Positions 27,042 through 35,647 are shown, counted from the stretch's first letter. The stretch is 64,000 bases of DNA from Kitasatospora azatica KCTC 9699 (GCF_000744785.1 NZ_JQMO01000001.1:1-64000); one strand, 5' to 3'. Translations and numbers: made by a program. Notes: generated from the sequence alone by a model not told the origin.

Positions 27042-27190
27042 GACGCTCCTCCCCAGGTGACGGGTCGTCAAGGGCGCGTGGGAGCACATGATCAGTCCGG
27101 GAGTCGAGTGCACCGGAATCTTTGGGGCGTAAAGACGCGACCAGATGTCCGCCAGCATGCCCGGTCGGGTCGCGGCAATAGGTTGCAACG

Positions 27191-27366
27191 ATGACCGAAT
27201 CCCTGCCGCCCGGCAGCGTTGTGCTCGACGAGGGCAGGCGGAGGCGCGGATCGTGGTACGTCTACCCAAGCCCGCAGGGCCATCACCTGAAGCACAAGGA
27301 CGGCGACCTCCGGGCGTCGCCGAGTCGTGGCGGGAGCCGCTGGTCGGTCGCACGCTGGAGGTGTGA
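27191..27366 (+). pseudogene. Small gene upstream of the ligase, probably frameshifted
   Basis: One frame reads MTESLPPGSVVLDEGRRRRG then SWYVYPSPQGHHLKHKDGDL; a neighbouring frame supplies the likely end, VAESWREPLVGRTLEV, whose stop overlaps the ligase start (GTGTGA). Taken together they look like one protein of about 58 aa with a one-base shift near 27310. Confidence 0.4.
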
Positions 27367-28331
27367 CTCCCCCCTCCCCCGCAGCCCACCGGGTACGGCT
27401 TCCGCACATCGAGCCGATGCTCGCCACGACCGGTCCGATGGCGGGCGAGGGCTGGGTCGGCGAGGTCAAGTGGGACGGCGTCCGCAGCCTTGCCTACCTG
27501 GAGGGCGAGGGCGCGGTCCGACTCGTCGGACGCTCCGGCACCGACTACACCGCCCGGTTCCCCGAGGTCGCCGCGGCGCTCGCCCACGTGCCCGGGCCGC
27601 TGCTGCTCGACGGCGAGATCGTCATCCCGGGCCCGGACGGCGGCCCGTCCTTCGCACTGCTGCAGCGCCGCGTCCACCGCGCCCGCCCCGAAGCGATCCA
27701 GGCCGGCGCCACCGCCACCCCCGCCCTGTACGTGGCATTCGACGTGCTGGCGCGCGGCGACCGCACGCTCCTCGATGAGCCCTACTCGGTCCGGCGCGAG
27801 GACCTGGCCCAGCTCGGACTCGGCGCTCCGCACATCGCGGCGCCGGGGGCCTGGCCGAGCGTGGAGGAGGCCCTCGCCTGGACGAAGGCGCACTTCCTGG
27901 AAGGCGTCATCGCCAAGAAGAGCACGTCGGCCTACCAGCCGGGCGCGCGTTCGAACGACTGGCGAAAGCTCAAGCACCTGCAGATCTCCCGAGTCACCCT
28001 CGGCGGCTGGCTGCCCGGCGGCCAGGCCGGCGCCACCGTGCGCTCGCTGCTGATCGGCATCCCTGTCGACGCCGGGCTGCTGTACGTCGGTTCGGTCGGC
28101 TCGGGGCTGTCCACGGCCGAGCGGCGCGCGCTGGCCACCGCCCTGCGTCGGATCGAGGTGCCGCGCTCGCCGTTCACCACCGACGCGCTCGGCCTACCGC
28201 GCGGCACCGAGGTGCGGTTCGCCCGACCCGTCCTGCAGGCCGACGTCGCCTACCTCGAGGTCACGGCGGCAGGCCACCTCCGACAACCCACCTGGCGCGG
28301 CCTGGTGGACCCGGGCCGCACCGACGGCTGA
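27363..28331 (+). CDS. ATP-dependent DNA ligase (322 aa)
   Basis: Nucleotidyltransferase-fold DNA ligase like LigC or the ligase domain of LigD. Motif I is EVKWDGVR with the AMP-binding Lys36; motif Ia/III appear as LLLDGEIVIPG and LYVAFDVLARG; motif IV/V as EGVIAKK and WRKLKHLQ. An OB-fold C-domain follows (GGWLPGGQAGATVRSLLIG, LYVGSVGSGLS). It seals nicks and could serve in non-homologous end joining, but no Ku gene is nearby. Start uncertain: GTG at 27327 or 27363. Confidence 0.9.
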   Translation: MTPPSPAAHRVRLPHIEPMLATTGPMAGEGWVGEVKWDGVRSLAYLEGEGAVRLVGRSGTDYTARFPEVAAALAHVPGPLLLDGEIVIPGPDGGPSFALLQRRVHRARPEAIQAGATATPALYVAFDVLARGDRTLLDEPYSVRREDLAQLGLGAPHIAAPGAWPSVEEALAWTKAHFLEGVIAKKSTSAYQPGARSNDWRKLKHLQISRVTLGGWLPGGQAGATVRSLLIGIPVDAGLLYVGSVGSGLSTAERRALATALRRIEVPRSPFTTDALGLPRGTEVRFARPVLQADVAYLEVTAAGHLRQPTWRGLVDPGRTDG

Positions 28332-28357
28332 CCGGGAAGCCGACCCGGCCCGCTTGC

Positions 28358-28789
28358 TCAGGCCGCCGCCCGCTCCACGCCACCCTGCCCGGGCACGACC
28401 CCGCCGGCCGGCGTGTCCTGGGCAACGCCGTCAACCAGGACCACCACCCGCTCCGCGCCACCGGGAGCCCGGTGGACCTCGACGCGCGGCACCTGCCCGC
28501 GCAGTTGCGCCTCCACGGGCCACAGCCGGCCCTCGGCCCGCGCCTGGACGAGCAGTGGGTGGGCCTTCACCGCCGCGGCTGCCCTCGCGTAGGCCTCGCG
28601 CAGGCCGTACCAGCGGTTCAGCAGGTCATCCGGCCACATGCACCGCTCGACGACCTTCTCGGGGTCCGGGTAGGCGGCGCGGCGTTCGACCTCGACGGTG
28701 CGCACGTACCAGTCCAGGTCGCGCCGGGCCAGCACGCGGGCTTCCTCCAGCGCCACCAGGTCCTCTGGGAAGTCGCTCTTCTCGCCCAC
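28358..28789 (-). CDS. Hypothetical helical protein, paralogue of the 18.5-kb gene (143 aa)
   Basis: Shares DFPEDLVALEEARV, YVRTVEVERRAAYPDPEKVV and MWPDDLLNRWYGLREAY with the gene at 18507-18905, so the two are paralogues. GTG start with GGAGGG seven bases upstream. It runs tail to tail with the ligase gene. Function unknown. Confidence 0.75.
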   Translation of the reverse strand: MGEKSDFPEDLVALEEARVLARRDLDWYVRTVEVERRAAYPDPEKVVERCMWPDDLLNRWYGLREAYARAAAAVKAHPLLVQARAEGRLWPVEAQLRGQVPRVEVHRAPGGAERVVVLVDGVAQDTPAGGVVPGQGGVERAAA

Positions 28790-28903
28790 GTCAGCCCTCC
28801 GCTTCCTTCATGTCCTTCCTGATCGTCACCCGGGCACGCGGGCGCTGTGCCGGCGGCTCCCCGTGCCGTCCTCCGCCCGGCCGCCGCCCGCCCACCGAAC
28901 AGC

Positions 28904-29167
28904 TCACCAGTCATCGACCTCGCCGAACCCACCGCCCGGGTCCCGGCCCGCGGTGCCCGCCTCCAGGGCCAGGGTCTCCTCCCGGACCAGCTCGGTGACC
29001 CAGTCGGCCACGTTCACCGGGAACTGGACGGTGCGCTGCTCGACGTCGTGCGGGGTACCGATGGTGACCCAGACCGCGCCCGCCGCGCCGGGTCCGCCGG
29101 CCCGGTCGGCGAACTCCCGCAGGGCGTCCGCGAGGTCGTCGGCGGCACCAGCGCTGTCGGTACTCAC
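28904..29167 (-). CDS. Hypothetical protein (87 aa)
   Basis: Acidic small protein (DDLADALREFADRAG, VWVTIGTPHDVEQRTVQFPV, VADWVTELVREETLALEAG). GTG start. Its position behind the preceding helical gene, same strand, suggests co-transcription. No family recognised. Confidence 0.5.
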   Translation of the reverse strand: MSTDSAGAADDLADALREFADRAGGPGAAGAVWVTIGTPHDVEQRTVQFPVNVADWVTELVREETLALEAGTAGRDPGGGFGEVDDW

Positions 29168-29398
29168 CAGCCGGCCGGGCCGGATCCATCGGCCGGCGAA
29201 AGGGTTCGTGCTGAATCGCTCTCACGGCGCCCCGACGGCTGCGGGGTCGACGACGGGCCGCCCCGTCGGTTGTCTCGGCCTCACCGTCGCGACCCGTTGC
29301 CGGTTTCCCGTGCCGAACTCTCGGGAAACCGGCCCCGCGCTGACGCGGACCTGCCGTAGCCTCACGTCCACCAGTACTGGCCACTCCCTGGGGGGAAC

Positions 29399-30514
29399 GT
29401 GAACTCGCTCACGGCAAAGGCTCGTTTGTTACTCTCGCTGGCGCTCGCCGGGGCGCTGCTGGCCACCAGCGCCGCAACCGCGAACGCCGCCCCGGGCACC
29501 GCTTGCGCCGTCGATCCCGTTCCGGGCGGCGAGGCCACCATCACGCTGCCGGCCAGCCCCTGGGGCCACCCGCTCGTCAGCGCGGACGGCACCACCGCCT
29601 ACCTCGGGGTCGGACAGGGCGACTCCGGCAACAGCCTGGAAGTGATCGACACCCAGGCCGGACAGATCACCGCCGGGGTGCAGGTCGGCAGCGACATGTG
29701 GAGCGGCCCGAAGGCGTTCAGCGCCGACGGCAAGCTGATCTACCTGGTCACCGCAGGCACCCTGAACGTCTTCGACACCACCACGAACACCGTCCGTGCC
29801 CGCATCCCGTACCCGGACCAGCCCCGCCCCGCCGGCTACCGGCCGGGCGGGACCGTGGGCCTGGCCATCAGCCCGGACGGCTCGACGCTCTACCTGGACC
29901 AGGACCAGCCCTTCGCCGACTTCCAGCCGCCCGTCGGCCAGGGCCGCATCCTCACCTTCTCCGTCGCGCAGAACGCCTTCACCGACATCACGCCCCTGCC
30001 GGCCGGGGTGGTGCAGTCGATCCTGCTCCGGCCGAACGGCAAGGACGCGTACATCACGACCCCGCAGGGCGTGCTCCACCTCGACGTCTCGGGCGCCCAC
30101 CCCGCGGTGGTGCGCACCGTCACGTCGGCGGGCTTCAACGGCACCGTGAGCCTGAGCCCGGACGGCACCCGGCTGTACGCGCTGGCCGCCGGCAACCACG
30201 AGCTCGTGCTCGACCTCACCACCGACACCCAGCTCGCGGACATCGACCTGAAGACCCCGTTCGCCGTCGAAGACACGGCCATGGACCCGGACGGCACCCG
30301 CCTGTACGTCTCGGTGGACACCCAGAACCCCGGACCGACGATCTACGCCTACGACACGGCGACCAACACGCCCGTCCCCGACGAGACCGTCTCCCCCTCC
30401 GACCTGGAGCACGCGCTGGGGGTGACAGTGGGCCCGGACGGCCAAACGCTCTACGTCGCCGGCTACAACTCCTCCGACAACGCGGGCTCCTACCTGCAGA
30501 TCATCAACATCTGA
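29399..30514 (+). CDS. Secreted YVTN-type beta-propeller protein (371 aa)
   Basis: Signal peptide of about 31 residues (KARLLLSLALAGALLATSAA, cut at ANA-APG). Then repeated blades of about 45 residues with the pattern SPDGxxLYV: SADGTTAYLGVGQG, SADGKLIYLVTAG, SPDGSTLYLDQDQ, SPDGTRLYALAAG, DPDGTRLYVSVDTQ, GPDGQTLYVAGYN. Seven-bladed propellers of this kind act as secreted binding or lactonase-like proteins; no catalytic residues are evident. GTG start after GGGGGGA. Confidence 0.88.
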   Translation: MNSLTAKARLLLSLALAGALLATSAATANAAPGTACAVDPVPGGEATITLPASPWGHPLVSADGTTAYLGVGQGDSGNSLEVIDTQAGQITAGVQVGSDMWSGPKAFSADGKLIYLVTAGTLNVFDTTTNTVRARIPYPDQPRPAGYRPGGTVGLAISPDGSTLYLDQDQPFADFQPPVGQGRILTFSVAQNAFTDITPLPAGVVQSILLRPNGKDAYITTPQGVLHLDVSGAHPAVVRTVTSAGFNGTVSLSPDGTRLYALAAGNHELVLDLTTDTQLADIDLKTPFAVEDTAMDPDGTRLYVSVDTQNPGPTIYAYDTATNTPVPDETVSPSDLEHALGVTVGPDGQTLYVAGYNSSDNAGSYLQIINI

Positions 30515-30528
30515 CCGCCCGACGCAAC

Positions 30529-30561
30529 GTGTGGCGGGCCCGGGCTGCGGGCCCGCCACAC
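30529..30561 (+). terminator. Strong hairpin terminator after the propeller gene
   Basis: GTGTGGCGGGCCCG and CGGGCCCGCCACAC form a perfect 14-bp stem with a 5-base loop, 15 bases after the stop codon. Confidence 0.85.
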
Positions 30562-30921
30562 ACGTTCCGCCGCCTGCCGCAGCCCGCCTGGAGCAATCAA
30601 AGGCTGCATGTCCCCTTCGACCGGGGATCCGCAGAGGACCGGCTCTGGCCCGTAGTCGATGCCAGTGGTGAGTGGCGGTGACTATGGGAGAGGGATGCGG
30701 TGGCAGAGGAAGCCGACGCCCGCCGCGCGCCGGCTCCGCCACCACACCCGGGACTCTCACCGCCCACTCGCCACCCTCGACATCACGTGATCAAAACCGG
30801 ACAGATCGCTCGAACGACGCCGCCCCTGGGTGATGGCCGTCATCGCCATGACCGTCCTGCTCTGGCGCCGGACCACCGCCAACGCACCCGCGGACAAAGG
30901 CCGCCCGGACCGACCTTCGCG
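30562..30921. other. Intergenic stretch, no clear gene
   Basis: Frames run through this stretch on the plus strand into the barstar-like pseudogene, but the translation is Pro/His/Arg-rich and looks non-coding. It may contain the lost 5' part of that gene. Confidence 0.4.
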
Positions 30922-31484
30922 CCGCCGTCCCCCAGCAGCCGCACCGGGTACCGCCTCGACCTGGACACCGTCGAGGCACGCCCATCCGTCCTCGGCGGAG
31001 CCCTGATCGACGTCACCATCACCGACCCCGGTGACGACCGCCCCACCATGGCCGCTCGCGCAGTCTGGGAGATCTGGTCCGACGGTGTTCCCACGCGGCC
31101 CAACCAGTGGGCACAGTTCGACGCCGAGGGCCGGTCCGAGTGGCTGGACCTCACCCGCGTCGGCCCGTACGGGCTGCAGGGCCTCTCCGGCGGGACGTAC
31201 CACCTGGACGGACAGCACGTCACCGACAGGAGCGGCTTGCTCCTGGCGCTCGGCGAAGCCTGCTCGGCCATGGCGCCAACTACGGCAGAGACCTGGACTC
31301 GGTGCAGGACTACCTAGGCGGCGGGCCCTCCGTCGTCCCCCCGTTCACCCTCGTCTGGCACCACGCTGCCATCGCCCGCCACGCCCTCGCCGGACACGTC
31401 CTGGCCCACCTCGGTGGCCTGTCCTACTTCGAGGAGACCGTGAACCTCCTGCGCGAGTACGGCGTCACCGTCGTGCTCCAGTGA
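30922..31484 (+). pseudogene. Barstar-family inhibitor gene, frameshifted
   Basis: The first part reads WEIWSDGVPTRPNQWAQFDA, then TYHLDGQHVTDRSGLLLALG. Near 31260 the frame breaks; the next frame continues GANYGRDLDSVQDYLGGG, PPFTLVWHHAAIARHAL and YFEETVNLLREYGVTVVLQ. The second half is the barstar fold, a small inhibitor of barnase-type RNases with the acidic helix around NYGRDLDSVQDYL. No RNase toxin gene is visible nearby. The start is not identifiable. Confidence 0.65.
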
Positions 31485-31886
31485 GGGAGGCGACGGACAA
31501 GCGGAACCATGTCGTCGATGTCGACCTGGCTGGACGCGGTGAGGGTCTTGCCGTCGTTCGTAGCCGCCGATTCGCCCCGGACCAGCGCACGTCACCCGGG
31601 CGAGAGCGAGCCCCAACTGTAGGTGGACGCCCCGGAGGCGCCCCGTACTGCCCGCCTCGGGCCTATCGCACGGGCGGTTCGTACCGCCGCTGCTCGTCAA
31701 CACCAGTTGACACGGGGACTGCTGTCTCAGGCGGGTCCGCGCGACCCTCTGCTCGTGCACGCTTTACTGGCGTGAGCGTGCCGGACGCCACGCCGTCACG
31801 GCACTCGGTTCACGGGGTGGCCAAGGTTTCTGACATCCTGTGGCCGTCCGAAGTACCAGAACCTTTGGGAAGCAAACGGAGCTTTC
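31485..31886. other. Region upstream of parA, no clear gene
   Basis: Frames on both strands give Arg/Pro-rich translations without ribosome sites. It should hold the parAB promoter; no consensus pair could be assigned with confidence. Confidence 0.4.
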
Positions 31887-32603
31887 ATGGCACACGTGCA
31901 TGTTCTGCTGAACCAGAAAGGCGGCGTCGGCAAGTCGACGCTGACCGTCAACCTCGCTGCGGTGACCGCCGAGGTGATAGGGCGTAAGGCAGGGGAGAAA
32001 CCACCGGTCCTCGCGGTGTCCGTCGACCCGCAGGGATCGACGGCGTGGTGGTCGAACCGGGTCGGCGACGAGCTCCCGTTCCTGTTCACCCAGGCTCACA
32101 ACGACCTCGGCTCGCTGCGCAAGCTGCGAGGCATCCAGTCGGTCAAGCACATCTTCGTCGACACTCCCGGCTGGCTGGACCTGTCCGACGACGACACCAC
32201 CGCCGACCCGCTGGGTGACGGCAAGGCCGCTGACATCCTGCGGGCTGTGCTCGACAACGCCGACAGCGTGATCCTGCCGATCGAGCCGGAGGCGCTCAGC
32301 TTCAAGCCGACCGTACGGACGGTGAAGCAGATCATCGAGCCGCGAGGCCTGCCGTACACCGTCGTCATCAACAACTGGGACCCGCGCGACGGCGAGGTCG
32401 ATCTGAAGCAGACCCAGGAGTTCGTGGAGAAGAACGGGTTCCCGCTCGCCAAGACGGTGGTGCGGCACTACAAGATCCATGCCCGTGCCGCCGCGGAGGG
32501 ACTGGTTGTCACGCAGTACAAGCCGAACCGGGCCGCGTTCGAGGCCCGCGAGGACTTCTTCCGCCTGGCGCTCGAGCTGAACCTGAGCGGGGGCAACCGA
32601 TGA
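31887..32603 (+). CDS. parA: ParA-type partition ATPase (238 aa)
   Basis: Deviant Walker A KGGVGKST at residues 11-18, Walker A' region SVDPQGSTAWW and Walker B IFVDTPGW. Small ParA without an N-terminal regulatory HTH (type Ib-like size). It forms ATP-dependent patches on the nucleoid that move the ParB-bound replicon. CGGAG lies upstream of the ATG. The stop overlaps the parB start (ATGA), so the two are co-translated. Confidence 0.92.
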   Translation: MAHVHVLLNQKGGVGKSTLTVNLAAVTAEVIGRKAGEKPPVLAVSVDPQGSTAWWSNRVGDELPFLFTQAHNDLGSLRKLRGIQSVKHIFVDTPGWLDLSDDDTTADPLGDGKAADILRAVLDNADSVILPIEPEALSFKPTVRTVKQIIEPRGLPYTVVINNWDPRDGEVDLKQTQEFVEKNGFPLAKTVVRHYKIHARAAAEGLVVTQYKPNRAAFEAREDFFRLALELNLSGGNR

Positions 32604-33640
32604 GCCGCCGAGTGAACCTCGCCGACATGCTCGACGGCGAGCCGCTGGACGAACCCACCCAGGCCACGCCGCGCCCTCCAGTCATCAGTGTGTCCCTGAT
32701 CGCGCCCAACCCGGACAACCCGCGTGGCGCCGTCGATCTGGACGACGACGATTTCCACGAGCTCGTCCTCAGCGTGCAGGAGGTGGGCATCATCAGCCCC
32801 CTCACCGTGTGCACGACCGAAGCCTTCCTTCGGCACAACCCCGCCCACGCCGCCGCCCTCCGCGCCAGCACCTACGTCGTCGTCGCCGGGCACCGCCGCC
32901 TGGCGGCCGCACAGGAGGCGTGGCTGAAGGAAGTGCCGGCCTATGTGAACGATTCCGCCGCGGAAGACCCGCTGGTGTGGGCTGTGGCGGAGAACCTCCT
33001 GCGAGTGGGGCTGAATCCCATTCAGGAGGCCCAGGCGCTGCGGGTGCTCACCGATCCGCCCCCCGCCGGACGGGGTATGGCTCAGACCAAGGCCGCTCGT
33101 GGAATCGGCAAGACCCAGGGCTTCGTCTCGCAGCGCATCGCCCTTCTGAACCTCGACCCGGCTCTTCAGGCGAAGATCGCCTCCGGCGAGCTCGGGCTCA
33201 AGGCCGCACGGTCCTACGTCTCACTCCCCCGTGAGCAGCAGATGGCCGCCTATGAGGCGCAGGCCTCCGGCTATTACCCGGTAATGGATTCAGCGCGGGC
33301 ACAGCCCTCCGAGAAGGTCGTGGCAGCCGAACCTGTGGCCGCCGCTTCGGTGCAGCCTGACCCCGAGACCTATTACCCGGTAATGGAGAGCGAGCCTTCG
33401 CCGGTACCAGATGCCCCCGCGCCGGCGCCCACGCAGGCCGCGGCTCAGCGCGCAGCGGGCGCGACCAAGGTCGCTGACGCCGCGGGTGTACCGGAGCCCC
33501 GGACAGCTCAGGGCACCAATGCGGTACGGGATGTCGACTGGCACGACGTCCCGGCGTTCGCCGACGCCATCCGCCGCGTCCTGACCCAGGATCAGATAGG
33601 AGAACTCGCCGAAGCGCTCATCAACAACCTCGGCGGCTGA
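32600..33640 (+). CDS. parB: ParB-type partition protein (346 aa)
   Basis: ParB/Srx N-domain with VSLIAPNPDNPRGAVD, then VQEVGIISPLTV and VVVAGHRRLAAAQEAW (the CTP-binding GxRR box), AVAENLLRVGLNPIQEAQAL, and an HTH domain (AARGIGKTQGFVSQRIALL). Residues 210-300 are a Pro/Ala-rich linker with two YYPVM motifs whose DNA is a 13-bp palindrome; the C-terminus (VPAFADAIRRVLTQDQIGEL) is a dimer-type helix. It should bind centromere sites, most likely these palindromes. Confidence 0.92.
   Translation: MSRRVNLADMLDGEPLDEPTQATPRPPVISVSLIAPNPDNPRGAVDLDDDDFHELVLSVQEVGIISPLTVCTTEAFLRHNPAHAAALRASTYVVVAGHRRLAAAQEAWLKEVPAYVNDSAAEDPLVWAVAENLLRVGLNPIQEAQALRVLTDPPPAGRGMAQTKAARGIGKTQGFVSQRIALLNLDPALQAKIASGELGLKAARSYVSLPREQQMAAYEAQASGYYPVMDSARAQPSEKVVAAEPVAAASVQPDPETYYPVMESEPSPVPDAPAPAPTQAAAQRAAGATKVADAAGVPEPRTAQGTNAVRDVDWHDVPAFADAIRRVLTQDQIGELAEALINNLGG
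33273..33285. promoter_or_regulatory. parS-like palindrome 1 (inside parB)
   Basis: ATTACCCGGTAAT, encoding part of a YYPVM motif. Same site as at 33372, and reverse complement of the core at 33644. Candidate ParB-binding centromere site. Confidence 0.6.
33372..33384. promoter_or_regulatory. parS-like palindrome 2 (inside parB)
   Basis: ATTACCCGGTAAT again, 99 bases from the first copy, in the second YYPVM motif. The 99-base distance is a multiple of three, which keeps the reading frame. Confidence 0.6.
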
Positions 33641-33642
33641 CC

Positions 33643-33657
33643 TATTACCGGGTAATA
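33643..33657. promoter_or_regulatory. parS-like palindrome 3 (after parB)
   Basis: TATTACCGGGTAATA begins two bases after the parB stop. It is palindromic except for the middle base and has the same core as the two sites inside parB. Confidence 0.65.
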
Positions 33658-33700
33658 CCGGTCCCTGAGGCTCCAGGCTGAGCAGCAGCCCAGACACCTC

Positions 33701-33766
33701 CCGAGCACCCTACGAAGAGAGCCCCGTACACCTAGGTGTACGGGGCTCTCTTCGTAGGGTGCTCGG
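33701..33766. repeat. Perfect 66-bp palindrome
   Basis: Two 33-base arms meet without a spacer at CCT|AGG (left arm starts CCGAGCACCCTACGAAGAGA). Every base pairs. It lies 60 bases after parB. As RNA it would be a very strong terminator in both directions; as DNA it could extrude a cruciform. Confidence 0.95.
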
Positions 33767-33987
33767 CTCAGCGGCGGCGCAGCAGACGCCGACCGGCGTG
33801 ACGGGCTTCGGTGAGGAAGCAGCCGCCGCCAAGACGCGGGGCGGGCGGTGGCCGATCACGGCCTCGGTGCTGCCCGTGTACCAGCAGACGCTGGGTACAT
33901 GGGCCTTCGTCGTAGGAAGCCTGGCGGTGCGGCAGGTGCAGCACGCCCAACGCTGAGCGGGCGTACAAGCCGCTTGCCCCGGCCGCC

Positions 33988-34125
33988 GTGAAAGCTGCCG
34001 CCGACATCGACTCGGCCGCTCTCAGCGGGTATCTGGACAGCCTCGAAGCGGAGATCGGCCGCGTGCAGACCCGCATCACTGAGGCACGCAAGCTGATCCC
34101 GGTCGACGCCGAGGTGGTCGAGTAG
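33988..34125 (+). CDS. Small hypothetical ORF (45 aa or longer)
   Basis: KAAADIDSAALSGYLDSLEA then EIGRVQTRITEARKLIPVDA is a plausible coiled-coil peptide. The frame is open further upstream (WRCGRCSTPNAERAYKPL), where a CGRC knuckle appears but no start codon was found. A strong terminator follows 48 bases later. Confidence 0.4.
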   Translation: MKAAADIDSAALSGYLDSLEAEIGRVQTRITEARKLIPVDAEVVE

Positions 34126-34172
34126 CCAGCCTCGGGTCGAGGTAAGAAATTCTGACCTCGCCCGAAAACACA

Positions 34173-34220
34173 GAAGGGCCCGGCCCTTCTGGCTTCGAAA
34201 CCAGAGGGGCCGGGCCCTTC
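34173..34220. terminator. Bidirectional terminator between convergent genes
   Basis: GAAGGGCCCGGCCCTTCTGG pairs with CCAGAGGGGCCGGGCCCTTC: 20 bases per arm, one G-T type mismatch, 8-base loop CTTCGAAA. It sits between the small plus-strand ORF and the minus-strand HAD gene. Confidence 0.85.
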
Positions 34221-34230
34221 GCTGTGCGGG

Positions 34231-34674
34231 TCAGGCCGGAACGCGGCCGTCAGCACGGTCCAGACCGATGGCTCGGGTGACGATGGGGAGAGTGCCGGTC
34301 CAGTCGCCGTCGAAGTGCACGGCCTTGTCGCAGATGTAGCAGGCCGCGCCGAGCTTGAGGTTGGTGACCAGGATTTCGCCCCGCTCGGTCCAGTAGGCCC
34401 GGTCGGGGTCGTCGTTGACCCGGGTCGCCAGGCCACTGTGCCGGGTGACCCATCGGGCGACGGCTTCGTGGAATCGGCGGTGTCGGGCGGTGTAGACGAA
34501 GACGGCGCGGTGGGCGGCGAGCAGGCGCAGGGCCTCGATGGCGCCGGGGATCGGCTCGCCGTACACCTGGCCGTCCATCCACCCCCGGTCGACCAGCATG
34601 AGGGTCTCGTCGAAGTCCACGCCGACGGCTTGGCTGCTCGGGCTGTCGGGGCTGGGGGCGATGACGCGGCGCAC
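34231..34674 (-). CDS. HAD-like hydrolase / 5'-nucleotidase-type protein (147 aa)
   Basis: The HAD motif I DxD is in AVGVDFDETLMLVD (Asp20 and Asp22), motif II in VFVYTARH, and a late acidic region is CDKAVHFDGDW. It is short for a HAD enzyme and has no cap domain, so it resembles small phage or plasmid phosphatases. GTG start. Substrate unknown. Confidence 0.65.
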   Translation of the reverse strand: MRRVIAPSPDSPSSQAVGVDFDETLMLVDRGWMDGQVYGEPIPGAIEALRLLAAHRAVFVYTARHRRFHEAVARWVTRHSGLATRVNDDPDRAYWTERGEILVTNLKLGAACYICDKAVHFDGDWTGTLPIVTRAIGLDRADGRVPA

Positions 34675-34752
34675 GTGGTCCTCCGTCAGGTCAGCGGGCT
34701 ACAGGCAGGTGAGCTGGTTCGGGTCCGGCTGCTCGGGGGTGTCGTCTTGGGT

Positions 34753-35062
34753 GCGCGCCTCCGCGCACGAGGGTGCCATCCGGCATCGCCACCTGGCCGC
34801 GCAGACCGAACAGGCCTGGTGCCTGACCCTGCTGACCAACGCCGTGGTGACCTGGACGACCGAGTACTACGGGCTGGCCATCGCGCAGATGCGGGCCGAG
34901 GGCCGGGCCGTCGACGACGAACTGCTCGCCCACATCTCCCCGGCCCACAGCGAGAACGTGAACTTCTTCGGCACGATCAACGTCGAGGTCGACACCGAGC
35001 TCGCCAAGCTCGACCCGGCCGGCTACCGGCCGCTGCGGCCCCGACGCCGCGAGCGGCCCTAA
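34753..35062 (+). pseudogene. Tn3-family transposase, C-terminal remnant
   Basis: HLAAQTEQAWCLTLLTNAVV, TWTTEYYGLAIAQMRAEG and AHISPAHSENVNFFGT followed by DPAGYRPLRP is the last 100 residues of a Tn3-type DDE transposase (normally about 1000 aa). The rest is missing. The resolvase at 36.9 kb may come from the same element. Confidence 0.8.
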
Positions 35063-35170
35063 CGCCACGGGCTCGCCTGTGTCCGGTCTCTGTATGCAAG
35101 GGCGGTGCAGAGCAGGGGTGTTGCTGCGATCGTGGTGGTGGACACGGACAGTCGGCGGGGTGGGGGCGGT

Positions 35171-35647
35171 ATGGGACGGAACCTCAGGTGGGCGGTGGCG
35201 GGGATCGTAACGCTCCTGGCTTTCGCCGTGCCGGTGTGGCTGTGCGGGGCGGTGGTGCTGCCGTCACTGCTGAAGGACCCCGCGATCCGCTGGCCACTGG
35301 CCTCCACACTGGGCGCGGCGCTGGCCGCGCTGGCGGCCGTGTGGGGTCAGGGCTTCGCCACCAGCGGCCAGGGGACGACCGGGCAGACGCCGTCCGCCCC
35401 CTCGGTGCAGGCCACGCCAGCGCGCGCCGTGGCCATCGGCGGGAACAACCAGGGCGCCATCTCCACCGGCGACGCTCTTGTGCCCGCCCAGCCCACCCCC
35501 GCCGGGCCCGCCACCGCACAACCCCCCGCCCCGCCGGCCTCACCGCCGCAGACGGCGTCCGCGTCCGGGGAGCGTTCGATCACCATCGGCGGGGACAACT
35601 CCGGCTCGCTCTCCACCGGTGACCAGCCCGGCAGCGCGCACCCGTGA
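35171..35647 (+). CDS. Membrane protein with IGGxNxGxxxTGD motifs (158 aa)
   Basis: Two membrane segments (WAVAGIVTLLAFAVPVWLCG and LASTLGAALAALAAVWGQG) precede a Pro/Ala/Thr-rich tail. The tail holds two copies of a motif, VAIGGNNQGAISTGD and ITIGGDNSGSLSTGD. The next gene starts with the same motif (VIGGDNYAPVLTGDN) and overlaps this one by four bases, so the two products probably work together. Function unknown. Confidence 0.65.
   Translation: MGRNLRWAVAGIVTLLAFAVPVWLCGAVVLPSLLKDPAIRWPLASTLGAALAALAAVWGQGFATSGQGTTGQTPSAPSVQATPARAVAIGGNNQGAISTGDALVPAQPTPAGPATAQPPAPPASPPQTASASGERSITIGGDNSGSLSTGDQPGSAHP

Noticed and set aside
27042-27977. Long minus-strand extension upstream of the 106-aa gene
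   Set aside because: It is antisense to the DNA ligase; the true start is the GTG at 27041 with a good ribosome site.
29429-30760. 443-codon minus-strand open frame
   Set aside because: Shadow of the secreted beta-propeller gene.
33701-33766. Telomere end of a linear replicon
   Set aside because: Coding sequence continues on both sides and the flanks are not palindromic; Streptomyces telomeres carry several palindromes at a physical end.
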